A stretch of 49,481 nt of DNA, taken from positions 1 to 49,481 of the forward strand of contig NZ_BSOB01000002.1 of the NCBI RefSeq assembly GCF_030160295.1, written 5' to 3'. Position numbers and translations under genes: made by a program. The notes beneath the pieces are model-generated. The model had not been told where the DNA came from, did not search any database, and saw only the letters and a list, made by a program, of their open reading frames with translations. Origin of the DNA: Dyella acidisoli (GTDB lineage Bacteria > Pseudomonadota > Gammaproteobacteria > Xanthomonadales > Rhodanobacteraceae). Shown here in pieces: positions 7,313 to 14,702 of the stretch (position 1 is the first letter of the stretch; each line of letters opens with the position of its first letter).

Positions 7313-8362
7313 TTAAGCAACTGCTGCGCGCTGCGCGACCCAACTAAGATAGTGATCACGCAACGTTTCCTCGATCGGCCGATAAACGATCCCGAGTTCG
7401 CTCACGCTGCGCTGGTTGTCCACCTTGAAGCGGATACCAAGGTGCTTACGGATGTAATCCTGCGTTAGTCCGAAGAACGGCCCGATCATTTTGACCACCG
7501 CATCCGGAATCTGATGCCTCGGCAGCAGATACGGGCGCTTGTGGTTCTTGCGAACAATCCTGGATATTTCGACGAAGGAAATCATGTCCTTCTCGGCCAG
7601 AATGTAGCGCCCGTGTGCCTGGGGCAAACGCGCGGCCTGGACATGCGCCTTGGCCACTTCGCGCACATCCACAGTGGTCAGGCTCAAATCGGGCATCCCG
7701 TAGAAGAAATAGCCTTTGAACATCTCATCCAGCAAAAACAGGCTGCCGGAATCCGACGCGGGCGTAAGCGACGGCCCAAGGATCATGCCTGGATTGATGG
7801 TGACCAGCGTCCAGCGGCTTTGCGCCTCGCACAGTCGCCATGCTTCTTTTTCGGCCTCGACCTTGGCGTAGTGATAAGGATTGTTTTCGATCGTGCTGCT
7901 GGTGTTGAAGTAGGTTTCAGAAAGCGTCTGATCCTTCATGCTCAACACATCGATGTAGTCGCCGAAGATGGCGCCTACTGTCGATGTCATCACTACGCGT
8001 TGAACGTCCTTAGCCTTGTCCGCGCTCGCAAGCACGTTCTGCGTACCGCGCAACGCCGGCTCCAGCATCTGTCGCTGCCCGTCCTTAATCTTTTCGGGCA
8101 GAAGAAAAGGCGATGCGACGTGATGCACCACCGCGCAACCGTCCATGGCTTCATCAAACGAACCCGACGTGAGCAAATCTGCCTCGAACAATCGCAACTG
8201 CTGGGGATATTGCTGTTGCAGCAACGTCAAGGGTCGAAGCTTGGATTCGTTCGCCAGGCTGCGCACCGTGGCATGCACCTGATGCCCATCCTGCAGTAAC
8301 TGTTGCACCACATGACAACCCACGAAACCGCTACCGCCGGTCACCAGCGCCGTTTCTTTCAC
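7313..8362 (-). CDS. NAD(P)-dependent epimerase/dehydratase (dihydroflavonol-4-reductase-like)
   Basis: A 349-residue extended short-chain dehydrogenase/reductase. The Rossmann NAD(P)-binding motif TGGSGFVG starts near residue 8, and the catalytic pair lies in YHYAKVEAEK (Tyr-x3-Lys). TSTVGAIFG supplies the conserved Ser/Thr region. The pattern matches DFR/cinnamoyl-CoA-reductase-like enzymes, which reduce ketones or aldehydes or act on nucleotide sugars. The frame is open to 8473, but that extension covers a small palindromic repeat and has no protein character. GTG 8362, with a G-rich sequence just before it, places the Rossmann motif at the expected distance from the N-terminus. Its neighbours give no pathway hint; the substrate is unknown. 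Confidence 0.83.
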   Translation of the reverse strand: MKETALVTGGSGFVGCHVVQQLLQDGHQVHATVRSLANESKLRPLTLLQQQYPQQLRLFEADLLTSGSFDEAMDGCAVVHHVASPFLLPEKIKDGQRQMLEPALRGTQNVLASADKAKDVQRVVMTSTVGAIFGDYIDVLSMKDQTLSETYFNTSSTIENNPYHYAKVEAEKEAWRLCEAQSRWTLVTINPGMILGPSLTPASDSGSLFLLDEMFKGYFFYGMPDLSLTTVDVREVAKAHVQAARLPQAHGRYILAEKDMISFVEISRIVRKNHKRPYLLPRHQIPDAVVKMIGPFFGLTQDYIRKHLGIRFKVDNQRSVSELGIVYRPIEETLRDHYLSWVAQRAAVA

Positions 8363-8413
8363 AAAGCCCCCGAATAGACAGCCCTCGCTCAGAAGTATAG
8401 TTTTTACTATCAA

Positions 8414-8441
8414 GCAGGTTGGGGTGTAAACCCCAACCTGC
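8414..8441. repeat. Short palindromic repeat (GGTTGGGGT family)
   Basis: Perfect 12-bp arms GCAGGTTGGGGT and ACCCCAACCTGC flank a 4-base loop. The same hairpin family recurs at 24482-24555 and 34575-34602, so it is a dispersed intergenic repeat, not a gene-specific site. It lies upstream of the epimerase start and downstream of the YCII gene on the minus strand, and might work as a terminator for the latter. Confidence 0.8.
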
Positions 8442-8479
8442 GGCGTCCTGCAATCACCCACAGGTCTTGCCATGCGCCA

Positions 8480-8848
8480 TCATTGCTGTGCGACGCATTC
8501 CTCGTGCGTCATCAACTGGCGCACTTCGCATTCGACGGTCCACTCGTCCCCATGCACACGCAGAAAACGCTTGGTGAGTTCGATGGCTTCTTCCTTGGAC
8601 GCCGCTTCCAGCAAGGCATAACCGCCGATCACTTCTTTGGCTTCGGTGAATGGACCATCCTTCACACTCAATTTGCCGCCGGACAACCTGACGCGCGTAC
8701 CTTGAGCGGTGGGAACAAGGCCAGCTGTGTTGATCAGTTTTCCTTCCCGGGTCATCTCCTCCATCAACTTACCCATGTCGGCCATCAGCTGGGGGCTCGG
8801 CTGCAGGCCCGAGTTCTCGTTGATCCGTACCATCGATAGAAAGCGCAT
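8480..8848 (-). CDS. YCII-related (DGPF) domain protein
   Basis: A 122-residue protein that begins MRFLSMVRINE and contains VKDGPFTEAKEVIGGYALLE, the signature of the YCII/DGPF family. Members are small cytoplasmic alpha-beta barrel proteins often encoded beside ECF sigma factors; none lies directly here. Start ATG 8848 is backed by GGAG eight bases upstream. The frame stays open upstream to 9109, but that part has no similarity. Biochemical role unknown. Confidence 0.85.
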   Translation of the reverse strand: MRFLSMVRINENSGLQPSPQLMADMGKLMEEMTREGKLINTAGLVPTAQGTRVRLSGGKLSVKDGPFTEAKEVIGGYALLEAASKEEAIELTKRFLRVHGDEWTVECEVRQLMTHEECVAQQ

Positions 8849-9508
8849 TGTCGTATCTCCGTGAATAAATGACGGAGCTGGGTTGCCGTGAAAGCCGGCT
8901 TGTGTAACCCCTCTCCTGTTCGTTCGACGAAGCAGGTTTGCGCAAATCGACAAGCACGGTGCGGGGTGCAATCCCCCCTTCTGCTTGCCGCGCAGTTCGG
9001 CGTCGAATCTGACGTCTACCGGGCTCGCACCTGACGCCGGATTCAGCACGTGTGTTGACGAGATCACGGCGATTTTACGGAGCGAATTTTTGCGTATGCA
9101 GCACGACATAATCCGCGATAAATATGGATCGATCTAATTCCCTTGCTGTTGTGCAATATCAAGAAGCCGACGAATTACTTACGCATCAACAAGATATTCA
9201 AATTTGAATCGATATAAATGCCTATTGACATCGACTTGTCTCTGTCCTATTGATTGGCCCGCTCGGGACAGTCAGTCCAACGTTGTCACGAAAATTTGGA
9301 TCGATTAAAAGCAATACCCAGGGGAGCTGGGGGAAAGACGCGGCACGGTAGTTATTTCGCTCGTAGCACGTCTTGGTAATTGGGTCGGTTGCACATCTTT
9401 GAAGAGCAGTCACGGAGGGTCATGGAAATCCATGGCTCATGGGCGGGTTTGTGTCCAAAAAACCGCGAACGCGGGGCACGACAACAAACAAAGGTAGGGG
9501 AGGAAGGA
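8849..9508. promoter_or_regulatory. Long intergenic region with palindrome and GATCGAT repeats, upstream of the Oar-like receptor
   Basis: These 660 bases separate divergent genes and hold no convincing gene. Towards the right they become AT-rich and contain a perfect 14-bp palindrome, ATTCAAATTTGAAT (9196-9209). Three related octamers of form GRATCGAT lie near 9126, 9206 and 9298. A consensus -35 TTGACA sits at 9225-9230 with a weak -10 TATTGA at 9248-9253, 17 bases apart. An ATG at 9422 with its own GGAGG is in frame with the receptor, but the better start (signal peptide, GGGGAGGAAGG) is 9509. The remaining bases show only a small CCGCG hairpin near 9462. Regulatory roles are guesses. Confidence 0.35.
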
Positions 9509-12500
9509 ATGAGCAAGTACCAGTTTCGCTTGGGCAGCAGCCTGCAGGCCTGCATACGCATCGGCCTATGGGCTACCGCACTCGCTAGCGGTCCGTTGTT
9601 TGCGCAGAGCATTACCGGCGGCGTCTACGGCAATTTGCCTGCGGGCACAGACGTCGTTGCAGAAGTCACCAACCCGGCGACGGGTTACGACAGCACCGTG
9701 CGCGCCGATTCCAACGGCCACTACACCGTCACCGGACTGATGCCCGGCAATTACGTCGTCAAACTGTTGCGCGGTGGCCAAGTGGTCGATCAGCGCAATG
9801 TGGTTGTTCAGGCCGGTTCCAACAGTCCCGCGATCTTCAGCGCAGCGGCGGCAGCCGGCAACGTGAAAGAGCTGAATTCGGTCACCGTTACCGCCTCGCA
9901 GCCGTCGGTTAACGCGATCGACGTGACGACGAGCCAGCAGGTTCAGACGTGGAATTCAAAAGACATCAATCGTCTGCCGTTGATCAATCCAGATCTGCTC
10001 ACGATCGCCTCGATGCAGTCGAACGTGACATCCATTACCAGTTCGCACGGCAACGCCCCACAGTTCAACGGCGCGTCGGGTACCGAGAACCGCTACTTCC
10101 TCAACGAATTCAACGTCACCGACATGCAGCAGGGCGCGGTGCCGGACAAGATTCCGAACGAGGCCCTCGCCACTGTCTCCACCATCGACGGCGGCATGGA
10201 TGCCAAATACGGCAGCGCCATGGGCGGCGTCGTTGCCGGCACGATCAAACAAGGCTCGAATGACTTCAAGGCCGGTGTGGATTTGGCGTTCACGCCTGCC
10301 ACGGGCACGCTCAATGAAAACCCCAGGAACGTCTACAACTACAACGGTCAGCTGAGTACCGCCAATCAGCTGAACCACTGGTCGCCGAGCCTGCTGCAGG
10401 ACTACTGGGCATCCGGCGCGATCTTGAAGGACAAACTGTTCTACTACGTGCTCGCCGAAATTGAGCCGAACAACTATGGCCAAGGTGTACAGGGCGTCAA
10501 CCCGACCACGACCTACAGCTCCGGCACCAAGACCCTCAACGAAAACCGCAACAAGCAGTTCCTCGGCAACTTCACCTGGAACATCGCTGACGGCCACTCG
10601 CTGAACATCTTCATCGACCGTCAGAGCAATCTTCAGACGCAATCGCAGTATGCGCTGGCGACGCCGTACACCCCCTCCAGCGCGGCCCCTACACTGGACA
10701 ACTGGAGTGGTAACGCCTGGCACGACACCATGGCGGTGGCCAACTACCACGGCCAGATCACCGATACGCTGTCTGTCTCGGCGATGGCGGGTACCTCGCA
10801 GCAGTACTTCACTTCGTATAACCAGTACGGCATCGGCGTTCCGTACATCCAGTACTACAACCCGGACACGAAGCAGTACACGCAGCCGCCCGCTAACGGT
10901 ACCAGCAGCCTGTACTACCTGAAGTACCGCATGATGGGTGCGCGCATCGACTTCACTTGGAACGTGACCGACAACCACGAAGTGACCTTCGGCGGCGAGC
11001 GTTACAGCCCGACCATGTCGCAGGCCAATATCCCGAACCCGAACTCCTGGACCTACAGCTACTGCAGCACGTCGCTGGGACCGAACGAGCCTTGCACCAT
11101 CAACGGCCAGTCCGTCGCGCCGGGATCGAAGTACGTCCAGTTGTCCTATGCACCGCGCATCTACTACAACAGCTCGCCCACGTACGGCTTCTATCTGGGT
11201 GATAGCTGGCATTTCGCGCAGAACTGGACCGCGTATGTCGGCGGGCGTTACGACAATTACGCCATGACCGACAACGCCAACATCAAGTTTTACAGCAAGG
11301 GCAATTTCCTGCCTCGCGTGGGTGTGGCATGGGACGTCCATGGTGATTCAACGCTGAAGGTCGGCGCCACAGCGGGTGAGTACTCCGAAGGCATTCCGCT
11401 TTACTTCAATGCTTACGGTGGCACGCCGGGTCAGGGCTACATCCACACCACCACCACTTACACGTATACCGGCGTGACAGGCAATGGCGTTCCGACCGGT
11501 CTGACGCAAGTGGGGCCTGTGCAAGGCAGTTCCGGTAGCGGCCTGCATTACCTGACGCCCGGACAATTCATTTCGAGCACGACGCAAAACGCCAAGCTGA
11601 AGCAATTCTCGATTTATGCACAACAAAAACTTGGCGACAGCTGGACCGCAGGCGCCACGTTCTTCACCAGCAAGCTCACCGGGCTGCCGAACATCTACAA
11701 CAACATCGACCAGCTGAAGGCATACCTGACCAACAAGGGCTACCCGAATGCAGTGTTCCTCGGCCAGTACCTGATCACGCCGGGCAAGGACATCAACATT
11801 CCGGTGCAATTGAACGGCGCCAACAGCCCGCTCACGATGGTCAACTTCCCAAACAGCTACATCGGTTTTCCGTCGCTGCGGCGCAAGATCTATCAGCTCA
11901 GCCTGACCATGGATCACGCCTACTCCGAGGAAGAACCGTACTACCTGAGCGCGTCCTACACGTGGCGTCATGAATTCGGCAACACGGATGGCACCACCAG
12001 CTATGCCGGCGGCACCGGCAACACCGGTGCGACCGGCTATGACGGCGGCTTGAATGCCCCGGGCTTCCTGCAGGGTGCCGCAGGTAATCTGGGCAACGAT
12101 ATCCCGAACACGGTCAAGGTGTTCGGTTACTACAAGTTTGCCCATCAGGACAACTTGCTGAAGGGTCTGCGTGTGGGTGGGGCACTCACGTACTACGAGG
12201 GTGGTCCGGTCGATTGCAATTCTCAGTATCCGAACAACGGAACCCTGGCGATCGGCAGCAACCAGCTCGGCAACAACAACGCGTATTACTGCAACACGTT
12301 GTCGAACGTATTGGCTGGCCAGTCTCCGATCTCGAACAGCATCATCTACACCCGCGGCAGCTACGGTCGCCTTCCGTCGTACAAACAAGTGGACCTGGAT
12401 ATTGGCTACGACTGGGCATACGGCAAGAACGCCTTCTCGTTGGATTTGAAGGTGCTCAATCTGTTCAACAGCAACACCGTTACCTCGTACGTCACCAACA

Positions 12501-12601
12501 TCAGCAACGGCAACGGGCAGTTCAATCCCAACTTCATGCAGCCCAATACGTTCCAGCAGCCGCGGACAGGCCAGTTGGTGTTCCGCTGGCAGTACGACTG
12601 A
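9509..12601 (+). CDS. Oar-like TonB-dependent receptor with carboxypeptidase-regulatory N-terminal domain
   Basis: A 1030-residue outer-membrane protein. A signal peptide ends near ASGPLFAQ. A carboxypeptidase-regulatory-like beta-sandwich follows (SITGGVYGNLPAGTDVVAEV to NVVVQAG, about residues 33-110), then the linker LNSVTVTASQ. The plug domain has FLNEFNVTDMQQGAVPDKIP and GGMDAKYGSAMGGVV, and a long beta-barrel rich in Tyr/Asn/Gly ends in an aromatic residue near the C-terminus (LVFRWQYD). This is the Oar subgroup, used for large or unusual ligands including proteins. Start ATG 9509 has a strong GGGGAGGAAGG. A hairpin follows the stop, then a TPR-sulfotransferase gene 83 bases on, an adjacency I recall as recurrent in Xanthomonadales. 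Ligand unknown. Confidence 0.9.
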   Translation: MSKYQFRLGSSLQACIRIGLWATALASGPLFAQSITGGVYGNLPAGTDVVAEVTNPATGYDSTVRADSNGHYTVTGLMPGNYVVKLLRGGQVVDQRNVVVQAGSNSPAIFSAAAAAGNVKELNSVTVTASQPSVNAIDVTTSQQVQTWNSKDINRLPLINPDLLTIASMQSNVTSITSSHGNAPQFNGASGTENRYFLNEFNVTDMQQGAVPDKIPNEALATVSTIDGGMDAKYGSAMGGVVAGTIKQGSNDFKAGVDLAFTPATGTLNENPRNVYNYNGQLSTANQLNHWSPSLLQDYWASGAILKDKLFYYVLAEIEPNNYGQGVQGVNPTTTYSSGTKTLNENRNKQFLGNFTWNIADGHSLNIFIDRQSNLQTQSQYALATPYTPSSAAPTLDNWSGNAWHDTMAVANYHGQITDTLSVSAMAGTSQQYFTSYNQYGIGVPYIQYYNPDTKQYTQPPANGTSSLYYLKYRMMGARIDFTWNVTDNHEVTFGGERYSPTMSQANIPNPNSWTYSYCSTSLGPNEPCTINGQSVAPGSKYVQLSYAPRIYYNSSPTYGFYLGDSWHFAQNWTAYVGGRYDNYAMTDNANIKFYSKGNFLPRVGVAWDVHGDSTLKVGATAGEYSEGIPLYFNAYGGTPGQGYIHTTTTYTYTGVTGNGVPTGLTQVGPVQGSSGSGLHYLTPGQFISSTTQNAKLKQFSIYAQQKLGDSWTAGATFFTSKLTGLPNIYNNIDQLKAYLTNKGYPNAVFLGQYLITPGKDINIPVQLNGANSPLTMVNFPNSYIGFPSLRRKIYQLSLTMDHAYSEEEPYYLSASYTWRHEFGNTDGTTSYAGGTGNTGATGYDGGLNAPGFLQGAAGNLGNDIPNTVKVFGYYKFAHQDNLLKGLRVGGALTYYEGGPVDCNSQYPNNGTLAIGSNQLGNNNAYYCNTLSNVLAGQSPISNSIIYTRGSYGRLPSYKQVDLDIGYDWAYGKNAFSLDLKVLNLFNSNTVTSYVTNISNGNGQFNPNFMQPNTFQQPRTGQLVFRWQYD

Positions 12602-12628
12602 GCGTGACGTTGTACTTGCGTTGACATC

Positions 12629-12662
12629 GATGCCTCCATGTCTATCCAAGCATGGAGGCATC
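12629..12662 (+). terminator. Intergenic hairpin between receptor and sulfotransferase
   Basis: Perfect 12-bp arms, GATGCCTCCATG and CATGGAGGCATC, enclose a 10-base loop. No T-run follows, so it may be an mRNA 3'-end or processing structure instead of a strict rho-independent terminator. It covers the ATG at 12652, the first in-frame ATG of the next frame, which argues that translation starts later, at 12685. Confidence 0.6.
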
Positions 12663-12684
12663 CTTGCCCACCTTGAGAGATTGC

Positions 12685-14283
12685 ATGCAATCGAACGCAA
12701 TGCTTTCGGAGACGAATTTGAATCCGCTACTGCAAGGCCTGGACCCTGTTGCGGCGAATCGAGTCATCGCCGCGGAACAGGCACTGGCGATGAATCGCCC
12801 TGATCAGGCCGTCGGCCAATTAGGTCCGGCGCTGGCCAGTCATCCGGATCATCCTGAAGTCTTGCGTCTGCACGCGAGTCTTCTGAGCCTGCGCGGGGAA
12901 CACAGATCCGCGTTGGGCGACATGCGTCGCGCGCTGGATCAACGCCCGCACGAGGCTCTTTATCACAATGCATTTGCCCTCTTCCTCGCGGAGGCAGGCG
13001 AACTCGATCAGGCAATCGAATTTCTGCGTCGCGCCTGCGAACTTCAGCCAACTTTTGTCTTGGCCTGGTACAACCTCGGCCTGTTTCTGACCCGTAGCGC
13101 GCGCTTTGACGAAGCGCGGGATGCGCTGCGGCGCGCAGTCAGGTTGGCACCTGACTACACGGCGGCACGAGCGCAACTTGCGGATCTATTGCGCATGGAC
13201 AATTCCCGCGACGAAGCCATCGCCGAATATCGAAAGCTACTTGCCGAACAGCCATGGACTGGCATGGCGTGGTGGGGCTTGGCGGAAATCAAAACGTTGC
13301 GCCTGGACGAAGAGGATAGCGATGCCATTCGACGCGCGCTCATGCATCCACGCGCCACCGACGGCGATCGCATCGCCATGGGATTTGCCCTGGCCAAGGC
13401 ACTGGATGATCAAGGTCGTTATGCCGAGTCCATGCAGGCATTGGCGACGGCAAACGATATCGCCCGAAAGCATCGGACTTGGAACGCGGCAGGATTTACC
13501 GCGACGATCGAGTCGATCAACGCTGCGGCCCGTACCGCCGATGCTGGGCAAGGTCTCGGGTCGGAAGTGATTTTCATCGTGGGCATGCCGCGTTCGGGAT
13601 CGACCCTGATCGAACAAATTCTCGCTTCGCATTCCAAGGTCGAAGGTACGGCGGAGCTGACTGACCTGCCCCTGATCATCGGAGAAGAGTCGGCGAGGCG
13701 CAAAAAGCCCTACCCCAAGTGGCTTCCGGAGATGAGTGCCGATGATTGGCGTCAACTGGGGCAGCGTTATTTGGAGCGAACCGCACGCTGGCGCAAGCGT
13801 CACCCGATATTTACCGACAAGCTTCCCAACAACTGGATGCACATCGGCATGATCCGCGCGATGCTTCCGGGCGCGAAGATCGTCATCAGTCGCCGCGATG
13901 CACTCGAAACCTGTTTCTCGTGTTACAGGCAGTATTTCCCCGGAAACGACTACACGCGAACGTTTCCCGACCTCGCCGCGTACTGGCGAAACTTCGATAC
14001 CGCTGTGAGTTATTGGGCACAGAAAGAGCCGGCGCACGTTTACCAAAGCGTGTACGAAGACTTGCTCAAAAATCCTGAAAATCAAATTCGTGAGCTACTT
14101 ACCTTCTGCGGCCTGCCCTTCGAGGAGGCATGCCTGCGTTTCAACGAAACACAACGTGCCATCGGCACGCCAAGCGCCATGCAAGTACGGCAACCGTTGC
14201 GCGCTGATACGGCGCGCGCACCACGTTACGGCGAATTATTGAATCCGTTGCGCCAAGCGCTTGGTCTTCCGGTGGCTTCGTAG
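12685..14283 (+). CDS. TPR-repeat sulfotransferase family protein
   Basis: A 532-residue fusion. The first ~250 residues are tetratricopeptide helices (for example LYHNAFALFLAEAGELDQAI and AWYNLGLFLTRSARFDEA). A sulfotransferase domain begins at FIVGMPRSGSTLIEQILASH (near residue 300), whose RSGST loop binds the 5'-phosphosulfate of PAPS. KIVISRRDALETCFSCY is the 3'-phosphate-binding part. The enzyme would move sulfate from PAPS to an acceptor, perhaps a protein or glycan held by the TPRs. Start ATG 12685 is preceded by GAGAG; an ATG 33 bases earlier lies inside a hairpin. It follows the Oar-like receptor gene, so the acceptor may be the receptor, its ligand or a surface polymer. The acceptor is unproven. 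Confidence 0.87.
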   Translation: MQSNAMLSETNLNPLLQGLDPVAANRVIAAEQALAMNRPDQAVGQLGPALASHPDHPEVLRLHASLLSLRGEHRSALGDMRRALDQRPHEALYHNAFALFLAEAGELDQAIEFLRRACELQPTFVLAWYNLGLFLTRSARFDEARDALRRAVRLAPDYTAARAQLADLLRMDNSRDEAIAEYRKLLAEQPWTGMAWWGLAEIKTLRLDEEDSDAIRRALMHPRATDGDRIAMGFALAKALDDQGRYAESMQALATANDIARKHRTWNAAGFTATIESINAAARTADAGQGLGSEVIFIVGMPRSGSTLIEQILASHSKVEGTAELTDLPLIIGEESARRKKPYPKWLPEMSADDWRQLGQRYLERTARWRKRHPIFTDKLPNNWMHIGMIRAMLPGAKIVISRRDALETCFSCYRQYFPGNDYTRTFPDLAAYWRNFDTAVSYWAQKEPAHVYQSVYEDLLKNPENQIRELLTFCGLPFEEACLRFNETQRAIGTPSAMQVRQPLRADTARAPRYGELLNPLRQALGLPVAS

Positions 14284-14314
14284 GGTTCTGTGAAAGACAT
14301 GCTACCCCCTCATG

Positions 14315-14396
14315 GTCGTCATTCCCGCGAAAGCGGGAATCCATTTGCTTCGATGCAAAAGCAAAGATGGATTCCCGCTTTCGCGGGAATGACGAC
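14315..14396. repeat. Dispersed inverted repeat (GTCATTCCCGCGAAAGCGGG type), copy A
   Basis: Two perfect 30-bp arms face each other across a short loop. Each arm contains the internal palindrome ATTCCCGCGAAAGCGGGAAT. The same unit occurs at 41462-41540 and 45185-45274, with a diverged version at 42622-42738. It resembles REP or dRS3-like intergenic repeats and can fold into a long hairpin downstream of the sulfotransferase gene. Confidence 0.88.
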
Positions 14397-14474
14397 CCTT
14401 GGGGTGACTTTCATCACGACGGGTACCGTGGGAGCGTAAGTCCCAACCTATATGCTTAAAAACAGAGGGGATAC

Positions 14475-14540
14475 ATGTACCGCAAGACCGTGTTATCCGC
14501 AGCCATCGTTGCAACATCAGTGATTGGTGGCTCGTATTGA
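14475..14540 (+). CDS. Possible 21-residue peptide, signal-peptide-like
   Basis: ATG 14475 is preceded by a good GAGGGG at 5 bases. The frame encodes MYRKTVLSAAIVATSVIGGS plus Tyr, then TGA. Two basic residues followed by a hydrophobic run look exactly like the first half of a secretion signal. It may be a leader peptide, a small membrane protein, or the remnant of a gene whose 3' part is gone. An imperfect 14-bp hairpin (14553-14591) starts 12 bases after the stop. Existence as a translated product is uncertain. Confidence 0.3.
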   Translation: MYRKTVLSAAIVATSVIGGSY

Positions 14541-14552
14541 AGTTCCAAGCCG

Positions 14553-14591
14553 AAGGGTGCTGCGGCAAACCCCTCATGCCGCCGCACCCTT
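14553..14591 (+). terminator. Hairpin downstream of the small peptide
   Basis: Arms 14553-14566 (AAGGGTGCTGCGGC) and 14578-14591 (GCCGCCGCACCCTT) pair with one mismatch around an 11-base loop. There is no T-run. It lies between the 21-codon frame and the chitinase-like gene, so it could be a terminator or part of a leader. The rest of the 14284-14702 gap shows only this, the small frame and repeat copy A. Confidence 0.4.
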
Positions 14592-14702
14592 CGCAATCTT
14601 GCCTCTCAGCAGCGCCGAATGCCTATGGCCGCGCAGTCTGTTGTATTGGGCATGTATGGCAATCAGCGCGTTTCCGTTCCATTCCTATTGGAGAACGTGT
14701 CC

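Noticed and set aside
6771-7347. Short open frames inside the palindromic repeats (also at 24516-25175 and 49265-49450)
   Set aside because: Their translations (such as FFAGPKKSNPKKWP) recur only because the repeat recurs, on both strands. I recall such peptides as frequent false annotations.
9956-12700. Two long minus-strand open frames (9956-11341 and 11348-12700)
   Set aside because: They lie opposite the Oar-like receptor gene, have Arg/Val-rich, domain-free translations and no ribosome sites. They are a by-product of codon bias in a high-GC gene.
14315-14396. Possible CRISPR repeats or terminator in the GTCATTCCCG repeats
   Set aside because: The units are inverted pairs dispersed over 30 kb with no regular spacers and no cas genes; they are REP-like repeats.
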